A stretch of 64,000 nucleotides of DNA from the NCBI GenBank assembly GCA_039180675.1, contig JBCDDC010000015.1, forward strand, positions 1 to 64,000. Direction: 5' to 3'. The first letter of the stretch is position 1; each line of letters starts with the position of its first letter. Positions 52,215 to 61,476 of the stretch are shown one piece after another. A program made the position numbers and the translations under genes. The DNA is from Thermohalobaculum sp039180675. GTDB lineage: Bacteria; Pseudomonadota; Alphaproteobacteria; Rhodobacterales; Rhodobacteraceae. The notes beneath the pieces were generated by a model that searched no databases, was not told where the DNA came from, and saw nothing but the letters and a program-made list of their open reading frames with translations.

Positions 52215-54506
52215 TCACCCTGGCGCTTTCGGTTTCGCTGGCGGCGCGAGGTTGCCCTCATATCTCGCGATCGACACAAGGCAGGTATGCGCCGAACACC
52301 CCCCTGAAAACGCCGAACTGCCCTGATCGAGGGTCAGCGCATTCGGGTTGCCGGAGTTCTCGACCTCGCCCTCAGGCGTCTCTACCGGGGCATACCAGGC
52401 CCCTGTCGGCAGCAGGGCAACCTTTGGCCGGACCGTATCCGAGACCCTGACCCCGGCCAGGCAGCGGCCACGGTCGTTCCAGAGGATTGCGGTATCTCCC
52501 GTCTTGAGGTCGAGCGCCGCGGCGTCCTCAGGATTGATCGTCAGCGCGCCGCGCCCTCCCTCCAGATCACGGGCTGCCTTTGGCGAATAGGCGATCTGAC
52601 TGTGCAGCTTGGCCGGGGGCTGCGGGGAAATCAGGTGGAAGGGGTGGGTCCCGGCCTTCGCGCTACCCAGCCATTCCGGAGGCTCCAACCAGGCGGCATG
52701 CGCGTTGCAATCCGGGTAGGCGTGCTCCTCCAGCATCTCCGAGTAGAGCGTTATCTTGCCCGAGGCCGTTTTCAGCGGGTGCGCGGCGGGATCGGCGCGG
52801 AAATCGGCGAGATGCGTTCGCGGGCTGCGCAGGGGCAGCCGGGCATGCCCAGCCTCCCAGAAAGTATCGAAATCAGGGAGTTCGCTCGCACCCTCCGCCT
52901 TCACCGCGTCAGCCGAACGCGCATAGATCCAGCGAAGCCAAGCCATCTCGTCCCGGTTCCCGCTGAACTCGCTTTCGAGACCCAGTTCCGCAGCGATGCC
53001 GAGGCAGATATCGTAGTCGTTTCTGGATGAGGCAAAGGGGGCAACCGCCTGTTTCATTGCGAGAATATGGTCGGTGCGTCGATTTCCAGCGATGTCGTTG
53101 CGTTCGATCGATGTGGTTGCGGGAAGAACGATATCGGCACGCTGTGCGGTTGCCGTCCACAAGGGTTCCTGAACAATGATCGTCTCTGGCCGGGCCCAGG
53201 CGCGTTCTAACCGGCGCAAGTCCTGATGGTGATGAAAGGGATTGCCGCCAGCCCACCAGACAAGGCGCGTGTCCGGATAGTGCCGGGTCTCGCCTTCATA
53301 TGTGAAGGGTTCTCCCGGTTTCTCGAGCATCTCGGTCACCCGGGCGACGGGAATGAAGCTCCCCGTCTGGTTTAGGACGCTTGGAAGGCTGGGAGAGCCG
53401 GCTGCGACCGAGGTCGTTCCGACCCCGCCCAGCGAGCCAAACCCGAAACTGACCCCGCCGCCTGCCTTGCCGATCTGACCCGCCACGGCGGCAAGTGCGA
53501 TGGCTGCCCAAAAAGGCTGCTCACCATGGATGGCGCGCTGCAGGGACCAGCTCATCGCGATGAAGGAGCGAAGGCCAACCATTTGATCGGCCATTTGCCG
53601 GATCGCATCGGCGGGCAGGCCCGTGATGCCTGCCGCCCATTCCGCCGTTTTCGGGATGCCGTCAGAGCCCCGAAGATAGCTCAGGAAATGCTCGGAGCCC
53701 TCACAGCACCGGCCGAGAAAATCTCCGTCATGCAGACCCTTCTGAGTGATTTCTCCAGCGATACCGAGCAGGAGTGCAGCATCGGTTCCGGGCACGATCG
53801 GCCACCAATCCGCGTTCAGCCACTCGGGCACGTCGTCCCGCCGCGGGGAGACGAGCGTCACCTTGACACCGCGCGTTGCGATCCGCCTGAGGTGACCTTC
53901 AAACATATGCCGCGCGATGCCGCCCGCCTCCTGCTGGCTGGTCCTTGGCGTGAGCGCGCCGATGACCAGCACCTGCTCCGCATGCTCGGCAACGTCCGCG
54001 ATCTGCACGGCATGACCCTGGTAGTCATCGAGCGAGCCCATCACATGGCGGAGCAAAACCGCCCCTGCGGAAACCGAGTAGGTGTCTCTCTGTTCGGTGC
54101 ACCCGCCCGCCAAGTTGAGAAGCCTGCGCATCTGGCCGGACGCATGATGGAACCGGCCGCAGGATGTCCAGCCGTAGCTGCCGCCGAAGATCGAGGCGTT
54201 GCCGTGCCGGGTGCGGACGCGCTCGACCTCTTGTGCGACCAGCCGGTTGACCTCGTCCCAAGCGACGGGGATCATCCGGTCCTTGCCCCGCGCACTGCCG
54301 TCCGAGCGCTCCCTGTCGCGCAGCCAGCCCTCCCGCACGAGCGGTCGGGGGATCCGGACATCGGGGTCCATCCAGTCCGGCACCGCATGAATGATGGGCG
54401 ACGGGTTCGGGTCCCCTGCGAAAGGTTCGACGCCGACAATCTTTCCGTCCTCGACCAACAGGTCGAAGGCACCCCAATGTGCTGCGTGCGGGATGCGTTT
54501 GGGCAT
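52215..54506 (-). CDS. Molybdopterin oxidoreductase, BisC/TorA/DorA-type
   Basis: DMSO-reductase-family enzyme reducing an S- or N-oxide. ATG 54506 (MPKRIPHAAHWG) lies 7 nt after the upstream cyclase stop and gives 763 residues. No signal peptide is visible, so it is cytoplasmic like biotin sulfoxide reductase. The motif FGGSYGWTSCGRFHHA is followed by TYSVSAGAV, where Ser144 aligns with the serine ligand of molybdenum. Later WAGGNPFHHHQDL, PATTSIERNDI and the C-terminal dinucleotide-binding domain (HLISPQPPAKLHSQ) fit the family. No partner electron-transfer gene is adjacent. Confidence 0.9.
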   Translation of the reverse strand: MPKRIPHAAHWGAFDLLVEDGKIVGVEPFAGDPNPSPIIHAVPDWMDPDVRIPRPLVREGWLRDRERSDGSARGKDRMIPVAWDEVNRLVAQEVERVRTRHGNASIFGGSYGWTSCGRFHHASGQMRRLLNLAGGCTEQRDTYSVSAGAVLLRHVMGSLDDYQGHAVQIADVAEHAEQVLVIGALTPRTSQQEAGGIARHMFEGHLRRIATRGVKVTLVSPRRDDVPEWLNADWWPIVPGTDAALLLGIAGEITQKGLHDGDFLGRCCEGSEHFLSYLRGSDGIPKTAEWAAGITGLPADAIRQMADQMVGLRSFIAMSWSLQRAIHGEQPFWAAIALAAVAGQIGKAGGGVSFGFGSLGGVGTTSVAAGSPSLPSVLNQTGSFIPVARVTEMLEKPGEPFTYEGETRHYPDTRLVWWAGGNPFHHHQDLRRLERAWARPETIIVQEPLWTATAQRADIVLPATTSIERNDIAGNRRTDHILAMKQAVAPFASSRNDYDICLGIAAELGLESEFSGNRDEMAWLRWIYARSADAVKAEGASELPDFDTFWEAGHARLPLRSPRTHLADFRADPAAHPLKTASGKITLYSEMLEEHAYPDCNAHAAWLEPPEWLGSAKAGTHPFHLISPQPPAKLHSQIAYSPKAARDLEGGRGALTINPEDAAALDLKTGDTAILWNDRGRCLAGVRVSDTVRPKVALLPTGAWYAPVETPEGEVENSGNPNALTLDQGSSAFSGGCSAHTCLVSIARYEGNLAPPAKPKAPG

Positions 54507-54513
54507 CGCGATC

Positions 54514-55335
54514 TCAGACCAGGGCGAAGATGCGGCTCGGCCCGCCCGTGCCACCTTTCAGCTTTGGCGATCCGACAATCAGGGTTGCGCCCGCGGCTGG
54601 AACATTTTCGAGGTTCGCCAGGTTCTCGATCCCCCAGCGGTTGCTCGGCAGCCATGCGTAGTGGGTCGCGAAATCCTGGGATGGTCCGTGGTCGAGCGAG
54701 AGCGTATCCACCGCCATGCCGACCGCCCCGGTCTCCTCAATCAGCATCTGGGCGGCTTCGACATGGAAGCCGGGGAAATGCATCGCGCCCTTGTCGTCCG
54801 CGTTCCGGAATCCGTCGCCGCCGGTCTTGGCGCCCCAGCCCGACAGCATCGCAACACAGGCTTTGTCCGGGATCGGGCCGTTGGCTGAAATCCAGGCATT
54901 CAGATCCTCGGGCGTCACTTGAGCGTCGGCATCCGATGCCGCGCGCTCGCGAATGTCGATGCAGCAGAGCGGGCAGACGAGATTTTCCACCGGGATTTCG
55001 TTCACGGCCTGCCCGTCGGCCGAGAAGTGCAGCGGCGCGTCCAGATGCGTTCCGGTATGCTCGTTCACCTGAAGGTTCAGCAGGTTGAAGCCGTTGTCCT
55101 TGAAATTGAAGGTCTGTTCGCGGCTGACACCGGGCGCGCCGAAATAGGTCGGGAAATCCTCGCTCCACTCATGCGTCATATCTTCGACCCGGCCGTGTCC
55201 GGCGGCGAGGGCGGGTGGCGCGCTTGTGGCGGTGCCTACAGTCACCGCGGCGGCACCGGCGGCGCTCGCCTTGAAGAAGCCACGCCGGCTCAACATCTGT
55301 TCCTTCACGGATGTCATCACGCAGATATCGCACAT
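54514..55335 (-). CDS. Cyclase family protein with Tat signal
   Basis: Metal-dependent hydrolase of the kynurenine formamidase-like cyclase family. The 273-residue product has a twin-arginine signal, LSRRGFFKASAAGAAAV (Arg17-Arg18), for folded export to the periplasm. The core has HTGTHLDAPLHF, the family's metal motif, and VDTLSLDHGPSQDF. ATG 55335 is supported by AAGGAGG five bases upstream. It is translated just ahead of the molybdoenzyme gene, 7 nt apart, so the two likely form an operon although their predicted locations differ. Confidence 0.88.
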   Translation of the reverse strand: MCDICVMTSVKEQMLSRRGFFKASAAGAAAVTVGTATSAPPALAAGHGRVEDMTHEWSEDFPTYFGAPGVSREQTFNFKDNGFNLLNLQVNEHTGTHLDAPLHFSADGQAVNEIPVENLVCPLCCIDIRERAASDADAQVTPEDLNAWISANGPIPDKACVAMLSGWGAKTGGDGFRNADDKGAMHFPGFHVEAAQMLIEETGAVGMAVDTLSLDHGPSQDFATHYAWLPSNRWGIENLANLENVPAAGATLIVGSPKLKGGTGGPSRIFALV

Positions 55336-55459
55336 GGGGGCCTCCTTATCGTTCCTCTATCGATGATCGCGAAGGCGCCTGGAAATGTCCATGGCCGCGA
55401 TTGAACGATTGCGCCGACGAAAACCTCGTGGCAGATGCGACTGAGATAATGGAGGCAGC

Positions 55460-56665
55460 ATGAACGATCGCATCGTCGTGGTTGGGGCGGGACAGGCGGC
55501 TGCCTCTCTGGTTGGAAAACTGAGATCAGAGGGCTTCAAAGGCCCGATCACGTTGTTTGGTGCCGAGCCAGCGTTGCCGTACCAGCGCCCGCCGCTTTCG
55601 AAGAAGTATCTGTTGGGCGAGATGGAGGTCGAGCGCCTCTATCTCCGACCCGAAAGCTGGTATTCGGAGAACGAGGTTGAGACACGGCTCGGGACCCGAA
55701 TTGTCTCGATCGATCCTGCGGCCCGGGAGGTCGTGCTGGAAGACGGCGAGCGCCTTGGATACTCGCAGCTTGCTCTGACCACTGGATCGGTCCCGAGGCG
55801 TCTGCCGCAAGAAATCGGCGGGGCACTAGAGGGCGTGTTTACCGTCAGGGATCTCGCGGATGTCGACCGGATGGCGCCGGAATTCGAAGCCGGCCGTCGC
55901 GTGCTGATCATCGGTGGCGGCTATATCGGGCTCGAAGCCGCTGCGGTTGCCGCGTCCAAAGGGCTTAAGGTGACCGTGGTCGAGATGGCGGAGCGCATCC
56001 TGCAAAGGGTTGCGGCGCCGGCGACGGCCGATTTCATCCGGTCGCTGCATCAATCGCATGGCGTGGAGATCTGCGAAGGGGTTGGCCTCGAAAGGCTCGA
56101 AGGCGATGAGCGCGTCGAGCGGGCCATCCTTTCCGACGGGTCGGCTCTAGAGGTTGATTTCGCGGTCGTCGGCATCGGGATCGCGCCAGACACGCATCTC
56201 GCCGAAGCTGCGGGTCTGGAGATCGACAACGGGATCAAGGTCGATGCGTTTTCACGCACCTCCGCCCCCAACATCTACGCCGCAGGTGACTGCGCCAGCT
56301 TCCCCTATCGCGGCGAGCGTATCCGCCTGGAATCCGTTCCCAATGCCATCGAGCAAGGCGAGAATGCCGCGCTCAATATGCTGGGCAAGGGCGAGGAATA
56401 CGTCGCCAAGCCCTGGTTCTGGTCGGATCAGTACGACATGAAGCTGCAGATCGCCGGGTTGAATTCCGGTTGGGACGAGACGGTGGTTCGCCCCGGTGCG
56501 CGGGAGGGCACCCAATCGGTCTGGTACTACAAGGGCGATAAGCTCCTAGCAGTGGATGCGATGAGCGATGCACGTTCCTATATGATCGGGAAGCGCGTGA
56601 TCGAAGCCGGGGGAACTCTGCCGAAATCGGATGTCGCGGATCCTGAGGTGAAGCTGAAACCCTAG
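55460..56665 (+). CDS. NAD(P)/FAD-dependent oxidoreductase, ferredoxin/rubredoxin reductase type
   Basis: The 401-residue flavoprotein has the FAD motif VVGAGQAAASLVGKL, PYQRPPLSKKYLLGEM (FAD-binding loop of the ThcD/CamA-type reductases), an NAD motif VLIIGGGYIGLEAAAVA near 147-160, and APNIYAAGDCASFPY. The C-terminal reductase domain holds the WSDQYDMKLQIAG signature. Such proteins feed electrons to a ferredoxin of a cytochrome P450 or ring-hydroxylating oxygenase; no partner gene is adjacent. It converges with the SDR genes and may serve the same pathway. Confidence 0.9.
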   Translation: MNDRIVVVGAGQAAASLVGKLRSEGFKGPITLFGAEPALPYQRPPLSKKYLLGEMEVERLYLRPESWYSENEVETRLGTRIVSIDPAAREVVLEDGERLGYSQLALTTGSVPRRLPQEIGGALEGVFTVRDLADVDRMAPEFEAGRRVLIIGGGYIGLEAAAVAASKGLKVTVVEMAERILQRVAAPATADFIRSLHQSHGVEICEGVGLERLEGDERVERAILSDGSALEVDFAVVGIGIAPDTHLAEAAGLEIDNGIKVDAFSRTSAPNIYAAGDCASFPYRGERIRLESVPNAIEQGENAALNMLGKGEEYVAKPWFWSDQYDMKLQIAGLNSGWDETVVRPGAREGTQSVWYYKGDKLLAVDAMSDARSYMIGKRVIEAGGTLPKSDVADPEVKLKP

Positions 56666-57438
56666 GCGGTCATCGCGCCATCAAGCCTGATCTCCTGGCC
56701 TGTGAAGAACGTATTCGCCGGTGATAGGGCGAAGAGAACGGCCGGAACGACCTCTTCTGGCTCCCCGATCCGGCCAAGCGGTATACCTGCGGCAAGCTGC
56801 TTCAGCCCCTGCTCGGTGTCGTCGAAGTCCTTCACGATCCCATCCATCACCATTCGGGTTCTGAAGAAGACCGGACAGAGCGTGTTCACCCGCACACCAT
56901 GCCTCGCATACTCCAGTGCCGCTGAGCGGCTGAGGCCGACAACCGCATGCTTCGCAGCTGCATAGACGCTCAGCTTTGGAGCCCCTACGACACCGGCAAT
57001 CGATGCCGTGTTGAGGATCGAGCCGACCTCCCCGGTTTCCTTGAAGCGTTGGTGCAGATAGGGGATCTGGGCCTGCATCGCGTAATGAACGCCCAAAAAG
57101 TTCACTGACATCACCTTGTCGACCGTTGCCTGGTCCGTATCAGGCTGGCGGGTCAGGGTTTGCTCGACCCCGGCATTGTTGAAAGCGCCGTCCAGCCGGC
57201 CGAAACGCTTCGACGCCATCTCGACGCAGGCTTTCGCCAGTTGCGGGTCTGAGACGTCGCCCGCGAGAACTGCGATCTCGGTGTCCACTGTCGCCGCCAA
57301 TTCTTCGAGCTTGTCTTGATGCAGATCGGTCAGCACGAGGCGGGCACCTGCTTGGGCAAGCGCGCTCGCAGCGACAGTGCCGAACCCGCCCGTTGCGCCA
57401 GAGATCAGAATCACCCGCCCGTCAAAATCCCTTGTCAT
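56662..57438 (-). CDS. Short-chain dehydrogenase/reductase (SDR) 1
   Basis: The 258-residue classical SDR has the cofactor motif ISGATGGFG (12-20), NNAG at 87-90, catalytic Ser146 (NTASIAGVV), and Tyr159/Lys163 in SVYAAAKHAV. An acidic stretch after the first strand (LTDLHQDK) suggests NAD preference. Its start overlaps the upstream SDR stop by 4 nt (57435-57438), so the pair is co-translated. Substrate unknown; steroid-like, aryl or secondary-alcohol oxidation are candidates. Confidence 0.9.
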   Translation of the reverse strand: MTRDFDGRVILISGATGGFGTVAASALAQAGARLVLTDLHQDKLEELAATVDTEIAVLAGDVSDPQLAKACVEMASKRFGRLDGAFNNAGVEQTLTRQPDTDQATVDKVMSVNFLGVHYAMQAQIPYLHQRFKETGEVGSILNTASIAGVVGAPKLSVYAAAKHAVVGLSRSAALEYARHGVRVNTLCPVFFRTRMVMDGIVKDFDDTEQGLKQLAAGIPLGRIGEPEEVVPAVLFALSPANTFFTGQEIRLDGAMTA

Positions 57439-58259
57439 TGACGCCCCCGGGGGAACAGCACCGAATTGGCCTCTGACTTCATGCCACCGTCGATCGGGAT
57501 AATCGCACCGGTCACATAGGCGCCTCCCTTGCCGCAGAGGTACAGCGTGGCGGCGGCGATGTCCGACGGCTCGCCCAGACGGCCGAGCGGAATGGCGGCG
57601 CCCATGGCGGCGGCCTTTCGCTCATCCTCGGTCGCGAATGCTGTCATCCGGCTCCGGAACGGGCCCGGTGCGAAGGCGTTGCAAGTGATCCGTTTCGCGG
57701 CAAGGTCATTGGCGAAGATGTCGGTGAGGTGATGCACCGCCGCCTTCGATGCCGCGTAGGAGAATGCCATGTCCGCCACTGGCTTCGTACCCATCACAGA
57801 GCCCAGGTTGATGATCCGGGCCGGGTCTTCATCCGTTGCCGCGGCTTCAAGCAGCGGTGTTAAATCGCGGGTTAAAGTGAAGAGACCAGTGACATTGACA
57901 CTCATCACTTTTTCCCAGGCTGCATAGGGGAAGGTTTCGAACGGTTCGCCCCAGCTCACACCTGCGTTGTTGACCAGGATATGCAGCCTGTCCGTCCGGC
58001 GCTTCACTTCGTCTGAGAGTGCGGTGACGCCCTCCTTCGAACCGACATCGCCGGCAAATCCTTCCGCCTCGCCCGGCGCGTCCAGGGCGTTGAGCTCGGC
58101 AGCGACCGCCTCGCAATCCGCGCCTTTTCGCGATGCGATCAGCACCCGGGCGCCTGCACGGACCAGCGATTCCGCGATCATTCGCCCGATCCCCGTCGCG
58201 CCGCCCGTCACCAGTGCAATCTTGTTGCCGACGCCAAAAAGTTCCGTAAGGTAAGGCAT
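57435..58259 (-). CDS. Short-chain dehydrogenase/reductase (SDR) 2
   Basis: The 274-residue SDR has VTGGATGIG (18-25), NNAGVSWGEP, Ser154 (NLGSVMG), and Tyr168/Lys172 in SYAASKAAV. It is first in a two-gene leftward operon with SDR 1 and divergent from the TetR gene. A TATAAT (minus strand, 58306-58311) 47-52 nt upstream is a likely -10, overlapped by the palindrome at 58309-58322, so the TetR probably represses it. Confidence 0.9.
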   Translation of the reverse strand: MPYLTELFGVGNKIALVTGGATGIGRMIAESLVRAGARVLIASRKGADCEAVAAELNALDAPGEAEGFAGDVGSKEGVTALSDEVKRRTDRLHILVNNAGVSWGEPFETFPYAAWEKVMSVNVTGLFTLTRDLTPLLEAAATDEDPARIINLGSVMGTKPVADMAFSYAASKAAVHHLTDIFANDLAAKRITCNAFAPGPFRSRMTAFATEDERKAAAMGAAIPLGRLGEPSDIAAATLYLCGKGGAYVTGAIIPIDGGMKSEANSVLFPRGRQ

Positions 58260-58305
58260 TTATCCCCCTGAGCACTTCAATCTGATCATTGAGAATCGGT
58301 TTGAC

Positions 58306-58322
58306 ATTATACTGAGCAGTAT
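58306..58322. promoter_or_regulatory. Palindrome over SDR promoter, candidate TetR operator
   Basis: ATACTG-AG-CAGTAT (58309-58322) is a perfect 6-bp inverted repeat. It overlaps TATAAT read on the minus strand (58306-58311), a likely -10 for the SDR pair. The divergent TetR gene starts about 90 nt away, a typical repressor/operator layout. Confidence 0.55.
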
Positions 58323-58412
58323 GCAACGACCCGTCGTGTTCATGGTATGACGACATCTGTACCATGTCACCGGTCAGGACCCCAGAGAAGGGCCGCGGAG
58401 AGACGGGAAGGA

Positions 58413-59066
58413 ATGCAGGAAGCCATGTCGGTTGCACCGAAGGAAAAGGACGTCGTGCCTCTGGAGCCGGAGGAGGCAATCCTGCGCGCTGCCGCGGCGT
58501 GTTTTTCCGAGCGTGGCTTCTCGGCGACCAGTGTCGACGAGGTCGCGCGGAGAATGGGTTACACGAAGGGCCGGATCTATCACTACTTCCGCTCGAAGGG
58601 GGAACTCTTCATCGCAACCGCGCGCTTCGGTCTGGATCGTCTGGTGGCGGAGGTGGACATTGCCGTCAAGCAAGACACGGCGTCGGCGAAGGACCGGCTC
58701 GCCGCGATGTCACGGGCGCATGTTCTCACGCAGATTCGGGATCTCGCCTTTCATCGGGTGATGCTGCAGGGGGTTACGATGGTCGTGCGCGGGGCGACGA
58801 CGCCGGACGAGCGCGACCTGCTGGAAGAATTTCTTGCGCGCCAGCGTGCCTATGAGGGTATTTTTCGCGCTGTGATCCGGGATGGAATGGACTCCGGCGA
58901 GTTTCGCAGGGGCAACCTCACGCTGATGACAAAGACCCTGCTGCTGTCGCTGAACGGCGCGTGTTTCTGGTTCTCGGAGCGCGCAAATCAGGACAAGGAA
59001 GAACTCACTCAGATTGCCAACCATCTGGTCCATCAGGCCTTATACGGTCTCGGGAAGCAATGCTGA
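58413..59066 (+). CDS. TetR family transcriptional regulator
   Basis: The N-terminal HTH reads AILRAAAACFSERGFSATSVDE / VARRMGYTKGRIYHYFRSKGELF, split across its helices; the C-terminal domain is helical. I place the start at ATG 58413, where a GGAAGG lies close upstream; ATG 58425 (AGGA, 4 nt spacing) is equally plausible, and 58347 is less likely. The frame gives about 217 residues. The stop overlaps the acyl-CoA dehydrogenase start (59060). A palindrome at 58309-58322 is a candidate site. This branch often senses acyl-CoAs. Confidence 0.88.
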   Translation: MQEAMSVAPKEKDVVPLEPEEAILRAAAACFSERGFSATSVDEVARRMGYTKGRIYHYFRSKGELFIATARFGLDRLVAEVDIAVKQDTASAKDRLAAMSRAHVLTQIRDLAFHRVMLQGVTMVVRGATTPDERDLLEEFLARQRAYEGIFRAVIRDGMDSGEFRRGNLTLMTKTLLLSLNGACFWFSERANQDKEELTQIANHLVHQALYGLGKQC

Positions 59067-60310
59067 CGACGCCGGACAACATGAACCTCGGAGTGAGCGC
59101 GCAGGTCGCGCCGATGCTCGCTGAGGTTCGGGAGATGGTCCGCGGCCCAATCGCCGAAGCCTCCGAGGAATGGGAGCGGGAGGTGCCGAAGGAAGGCCGG
59201 TGGGTTCTGACGGCGCGGCAGTCGGAGCTTCTCGAGGGTCTCAAGGCGGATGCGAAGGCGAAAGGTCTTTGGAACCTGTGGCTTACAGGAGACCAGGGCG
59301 GCCCGGGCCTTAGCACTGTTGAATATGCCTATCTGGCCGAGGAAATGGGTCGGACGCATCTTGGCGCCGAGGTCTTCAACTGTTCGGCGCCGGACACTGG
59401 CAACATGGAGGTTCTGACCCGGTTTGGCAGTACCGCCCAGCAGGAGAAGTGGCTCAAACCACTCCTGGATGGCGAGATCCGGTCCGCCTACCTGATGACA
59501 GAGCCGGACGTCGCTTCGTCGGACGCGACCAATATAGCGATGAGCTGCGTTCGAGACGGCGATTCATATGTTCTTAGTGGCGAGAAATGGTGGGCCTCCG
59601 GTGCCGGTGATCCGCGCTGTGCCCTCTACGTGGTCATGGTTCGGTCGGGTGGCGAAGATGCCCCAGTGCATGGCCGCCATTCGATCATTCTTGTCGATCC
59701 CGCGAGTGCAGGGATCGAGGTCTTACGGCCGATGGAAGTCTACGGTCAGGATGACGCTCCGCACGGGCACATGCACATCCGCTTCACCGACGTTCGCGTC
59801 CCGGCTGAGAACATCGTGCTGGGCGAAGGCCGGGGGTTCGAGATCGCGCAGGGCCGTCTCGGTCCGGGTAGAATTCACCACTGCATGCGCGCGATCGGCC
59901 ACGCCGAGGCCGCGTTGGAGCGGCTCTGCCAGCGGTCACTGCGCCGCGAGGCGTTCGGCAAGCCGCTCGCCCATCTCGGCCAGAACTATGACATCATCGC
60001 CGAGGCGCGCATGGAGATCGAGATGGCGCGCCTCCTCTGCCTCAAAGCCGCATGGATGATGGATCGGGGTGATCCGCGCGCGGCGGCCCCGTGGATTTCG
60101 ATGATCAAGGTGATCGCGCCGCGCGTCTCGCTGAAAGTCGTCGATGAAGCGGCGCAGATGCATGGCGGCGAGGGCCTCAGCCAGGACACGCCGCTGGCGA
60201 AATCGTGGACGCTGCTGCGGACGCTCCGTCTGGCCGATGGGCCGGATGCCGTGCATCGCCGCCAGGTCGCGCGCGCCGAACTGCGCAAGCATACGCAGGA
60301 AAGGGTCTGA
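59060..60310 (+). CDS. Acyl-CoA dehydrogenase (ACAD)
   Basis: FAD-dependent alpha,beta-dehydrogenation of an acyl-CoA. ATG 59060 overlaps the TetR stop by 7 nt and gives 416 residues. It has the flavin-contact motif YLMTEPDVASSDATN near 145-158, GEKWWASGAGDPRC, and the C-terminal MHGGEGLSQDTPLA and RLADGPDAVHRR, which place it in the longer ACAD10/11-like branch. Chain-length preference is unknown. A catalytic Glu could not be assigned with confidence by eye. Confidence 0.9.
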   Translation: MLTTPDNMNLGVSAQVAPMLAEVREMVRGPIAEASEEWEREVPKEGRWVLTARQSELLEGLKADAKAKGLWNLWLTGDQGGPGLSTVEYAYLAEEMGRTHLGAEVFNCSAPDTGNMEVLTRFGSTAQQEKWLKPLLDGEIRSAYLMTEPDVASSDATNIAMSCVRDGDSYVLSGEKWWASGAGDPRCALYVVMVRSGGEDAPVHGRHSIILVDPASAGIEVLRPMEVYGQDDAPHGHMHIRFTDVRVPAENIVLGEGRGFEIAQGRLGPGRIHHCMRAIGHAEAALERLCQRSLRREAFGKPLAHLGQNYDIIAEARMEIEMARLLCLKAAWMMDRGDPRAAAPWISMIKVIAPRVSLKVVDEAAQMHGGEGLSQDTPLAKSWTLLRTLRLADGPDAVHRRQVARAELRKHTQERV

Positions 60311-60312
60311 TC

Positions 60313-61353
60313 TTGTCGCTCCCGACCGATATGCAAGCTTTGACGCTCAAGGAGGACGGGTTCGGCCGAGGACCAGGGATCGGGCCGTATCTTGAGGATT
60401 TTGACAGCCATCTGTCCGTCGATCGCATCCCGTTGCCGACGCCTGGCGAGGGCCAAGTGCTGATCCGGCTTCGCAAAGCCGCCGTGAACCCATCGGACAT
60501 CCACTTCGTGAAGGGCGAGTATGGTTTGCCGCGGGTGAAGCATGCCGTGGCTGGGTTCGAGGGTTGCGGTGACGTGGTGGCGACTGGCGGAAAGGCCGAG
60601 GCGCTCGCGGATCGGCGCGTGGCCTTTATCGGCTCACCAACGGGAACGGGTGCGTGGGCCGAGTATGTTCTGGCTGAGGCGACATCCTGCGTTCCCCTGC
60701 CGGATGCCATCCGCGATGAAGATGGTGCCGCGTTCTTCGTCAATCCGCTCACCGCTGTCGGGATGATTTCGCTGGTCGAGGACTACGGCTCACCCGCGGT
60801 CGTGCTCAGCGCCGGTGCCAGTCAGTTGAGCAAGCTGATGATCGGGCTCGCGGCGGAGCGGGGGATCAAGACCATCGCGCTGGTCCGACGGGCGGAACAG
60901 ATCGATCTGCTCAGCGGGTTGGGCGCTGACCATCCGCTCGATATCACGGCTGAGGACTTCCCGGCCGCTTTCGCCGAAGCAAGCAAACAGGAGAAACCGC
61001 GGGTCTTTCTGGATGCGGTCGTCGATGATGTGTCGGCAAAGATCTTCTTCGGTATGCCGAACCGGACCCGGTGGGTCATCTACGGGTTGCTGGATCCCAA
61101 GCCCAGCGTTCTCGATCAGATGGGGCAGCTTGTCTTTACCGGGAAGAAGATCGAGGGTTTCTGGCTGACCCATTGGCTGACATCGGTCGATCAGAAAACA
61201 CGGGAGGCAGCCTTTTCCACTGTTTTTCGAAAATTCAGCTCTGGGGAGTGGCAAACTGACGTTAGGGAAGAGATAGAATTGAGCAAAGCGCCCGAAAAAC
61301 TGGCGCCGTTACTGAGGCAGAGCAATACAGGCAAGCTGTTGTTTGTGCCGTAG
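60313..61353 (+). CDS. Zinc-independent MDR-type dehydrogenase/quinone reductase
   Basis: Medium-chain dehydrogenase fold. TTG 60313 has AAAGGG upstream and gives 346 residues; ATG 60331 (MQALTLKEDG) lacks a ribosome site. The N-terminal GroES-like domain shows VLIRLRKAAVNPSDIHFVKG, and the Rossmann part VVLSAGASQLSKLMIGLAAE. The NPSD motif and the absence of the structural-zinc Cys cluster point to a quinone oxidoreductase or enoyl-thioester reductase rather than an alcohol dehydrogenase. It starts 2 nt after the ACAD gene, so it is very likely in the same operon. Confidence 0.85.
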   Translation: MSLPTDMQALTLKEDGFGRGPGIGPYLEDFDSHLSVDRIPLPTPGEGQVLIRLRKAAVNPSDIHFVKGEYGLPRVKHAVAGFEGCGDVVATGGKAEALADRRVAFIGSPTGTGAWAEYVLAEATSCVPLPDAIRDEDGAAFFVNPLTAVGMISLVEDYGSPAVVLSAGASQLSKLMIGLAAERGIKTIALVRRAEQIDLLSGLGADHPLDITAEDFPAAFAEASKQEKPRVFLDAVVDDVSAKIFFGMPNRTRWVIYGLLDPKPSVLDQMGQLVFTGKKIEGFWLTHWLTSVDQKTREAAFSTVFRKFSSGEWQTDVREEIELSKAPEKLAPLLRQSNTGKLLFVP

Positions 61354-61476
61354 GTGCAACAACAACAGACGTTTTGCGGCGGGCTTTGAACTGTGAATAT
61401 GACAGCCGTCGCGGCAGCGTCCAAAACTCGAAGTAAGAAAACAAAACCAATACCGAAAATCGGAGAGGGAACGGGA

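Noticed and set aside
53526..55088. A 520-residue plus-strand frame opposite the molybdoenzyme and cyclase genes
   Set aside because: The minus-strand genes carry strong family motifs; the plus frame shows none.
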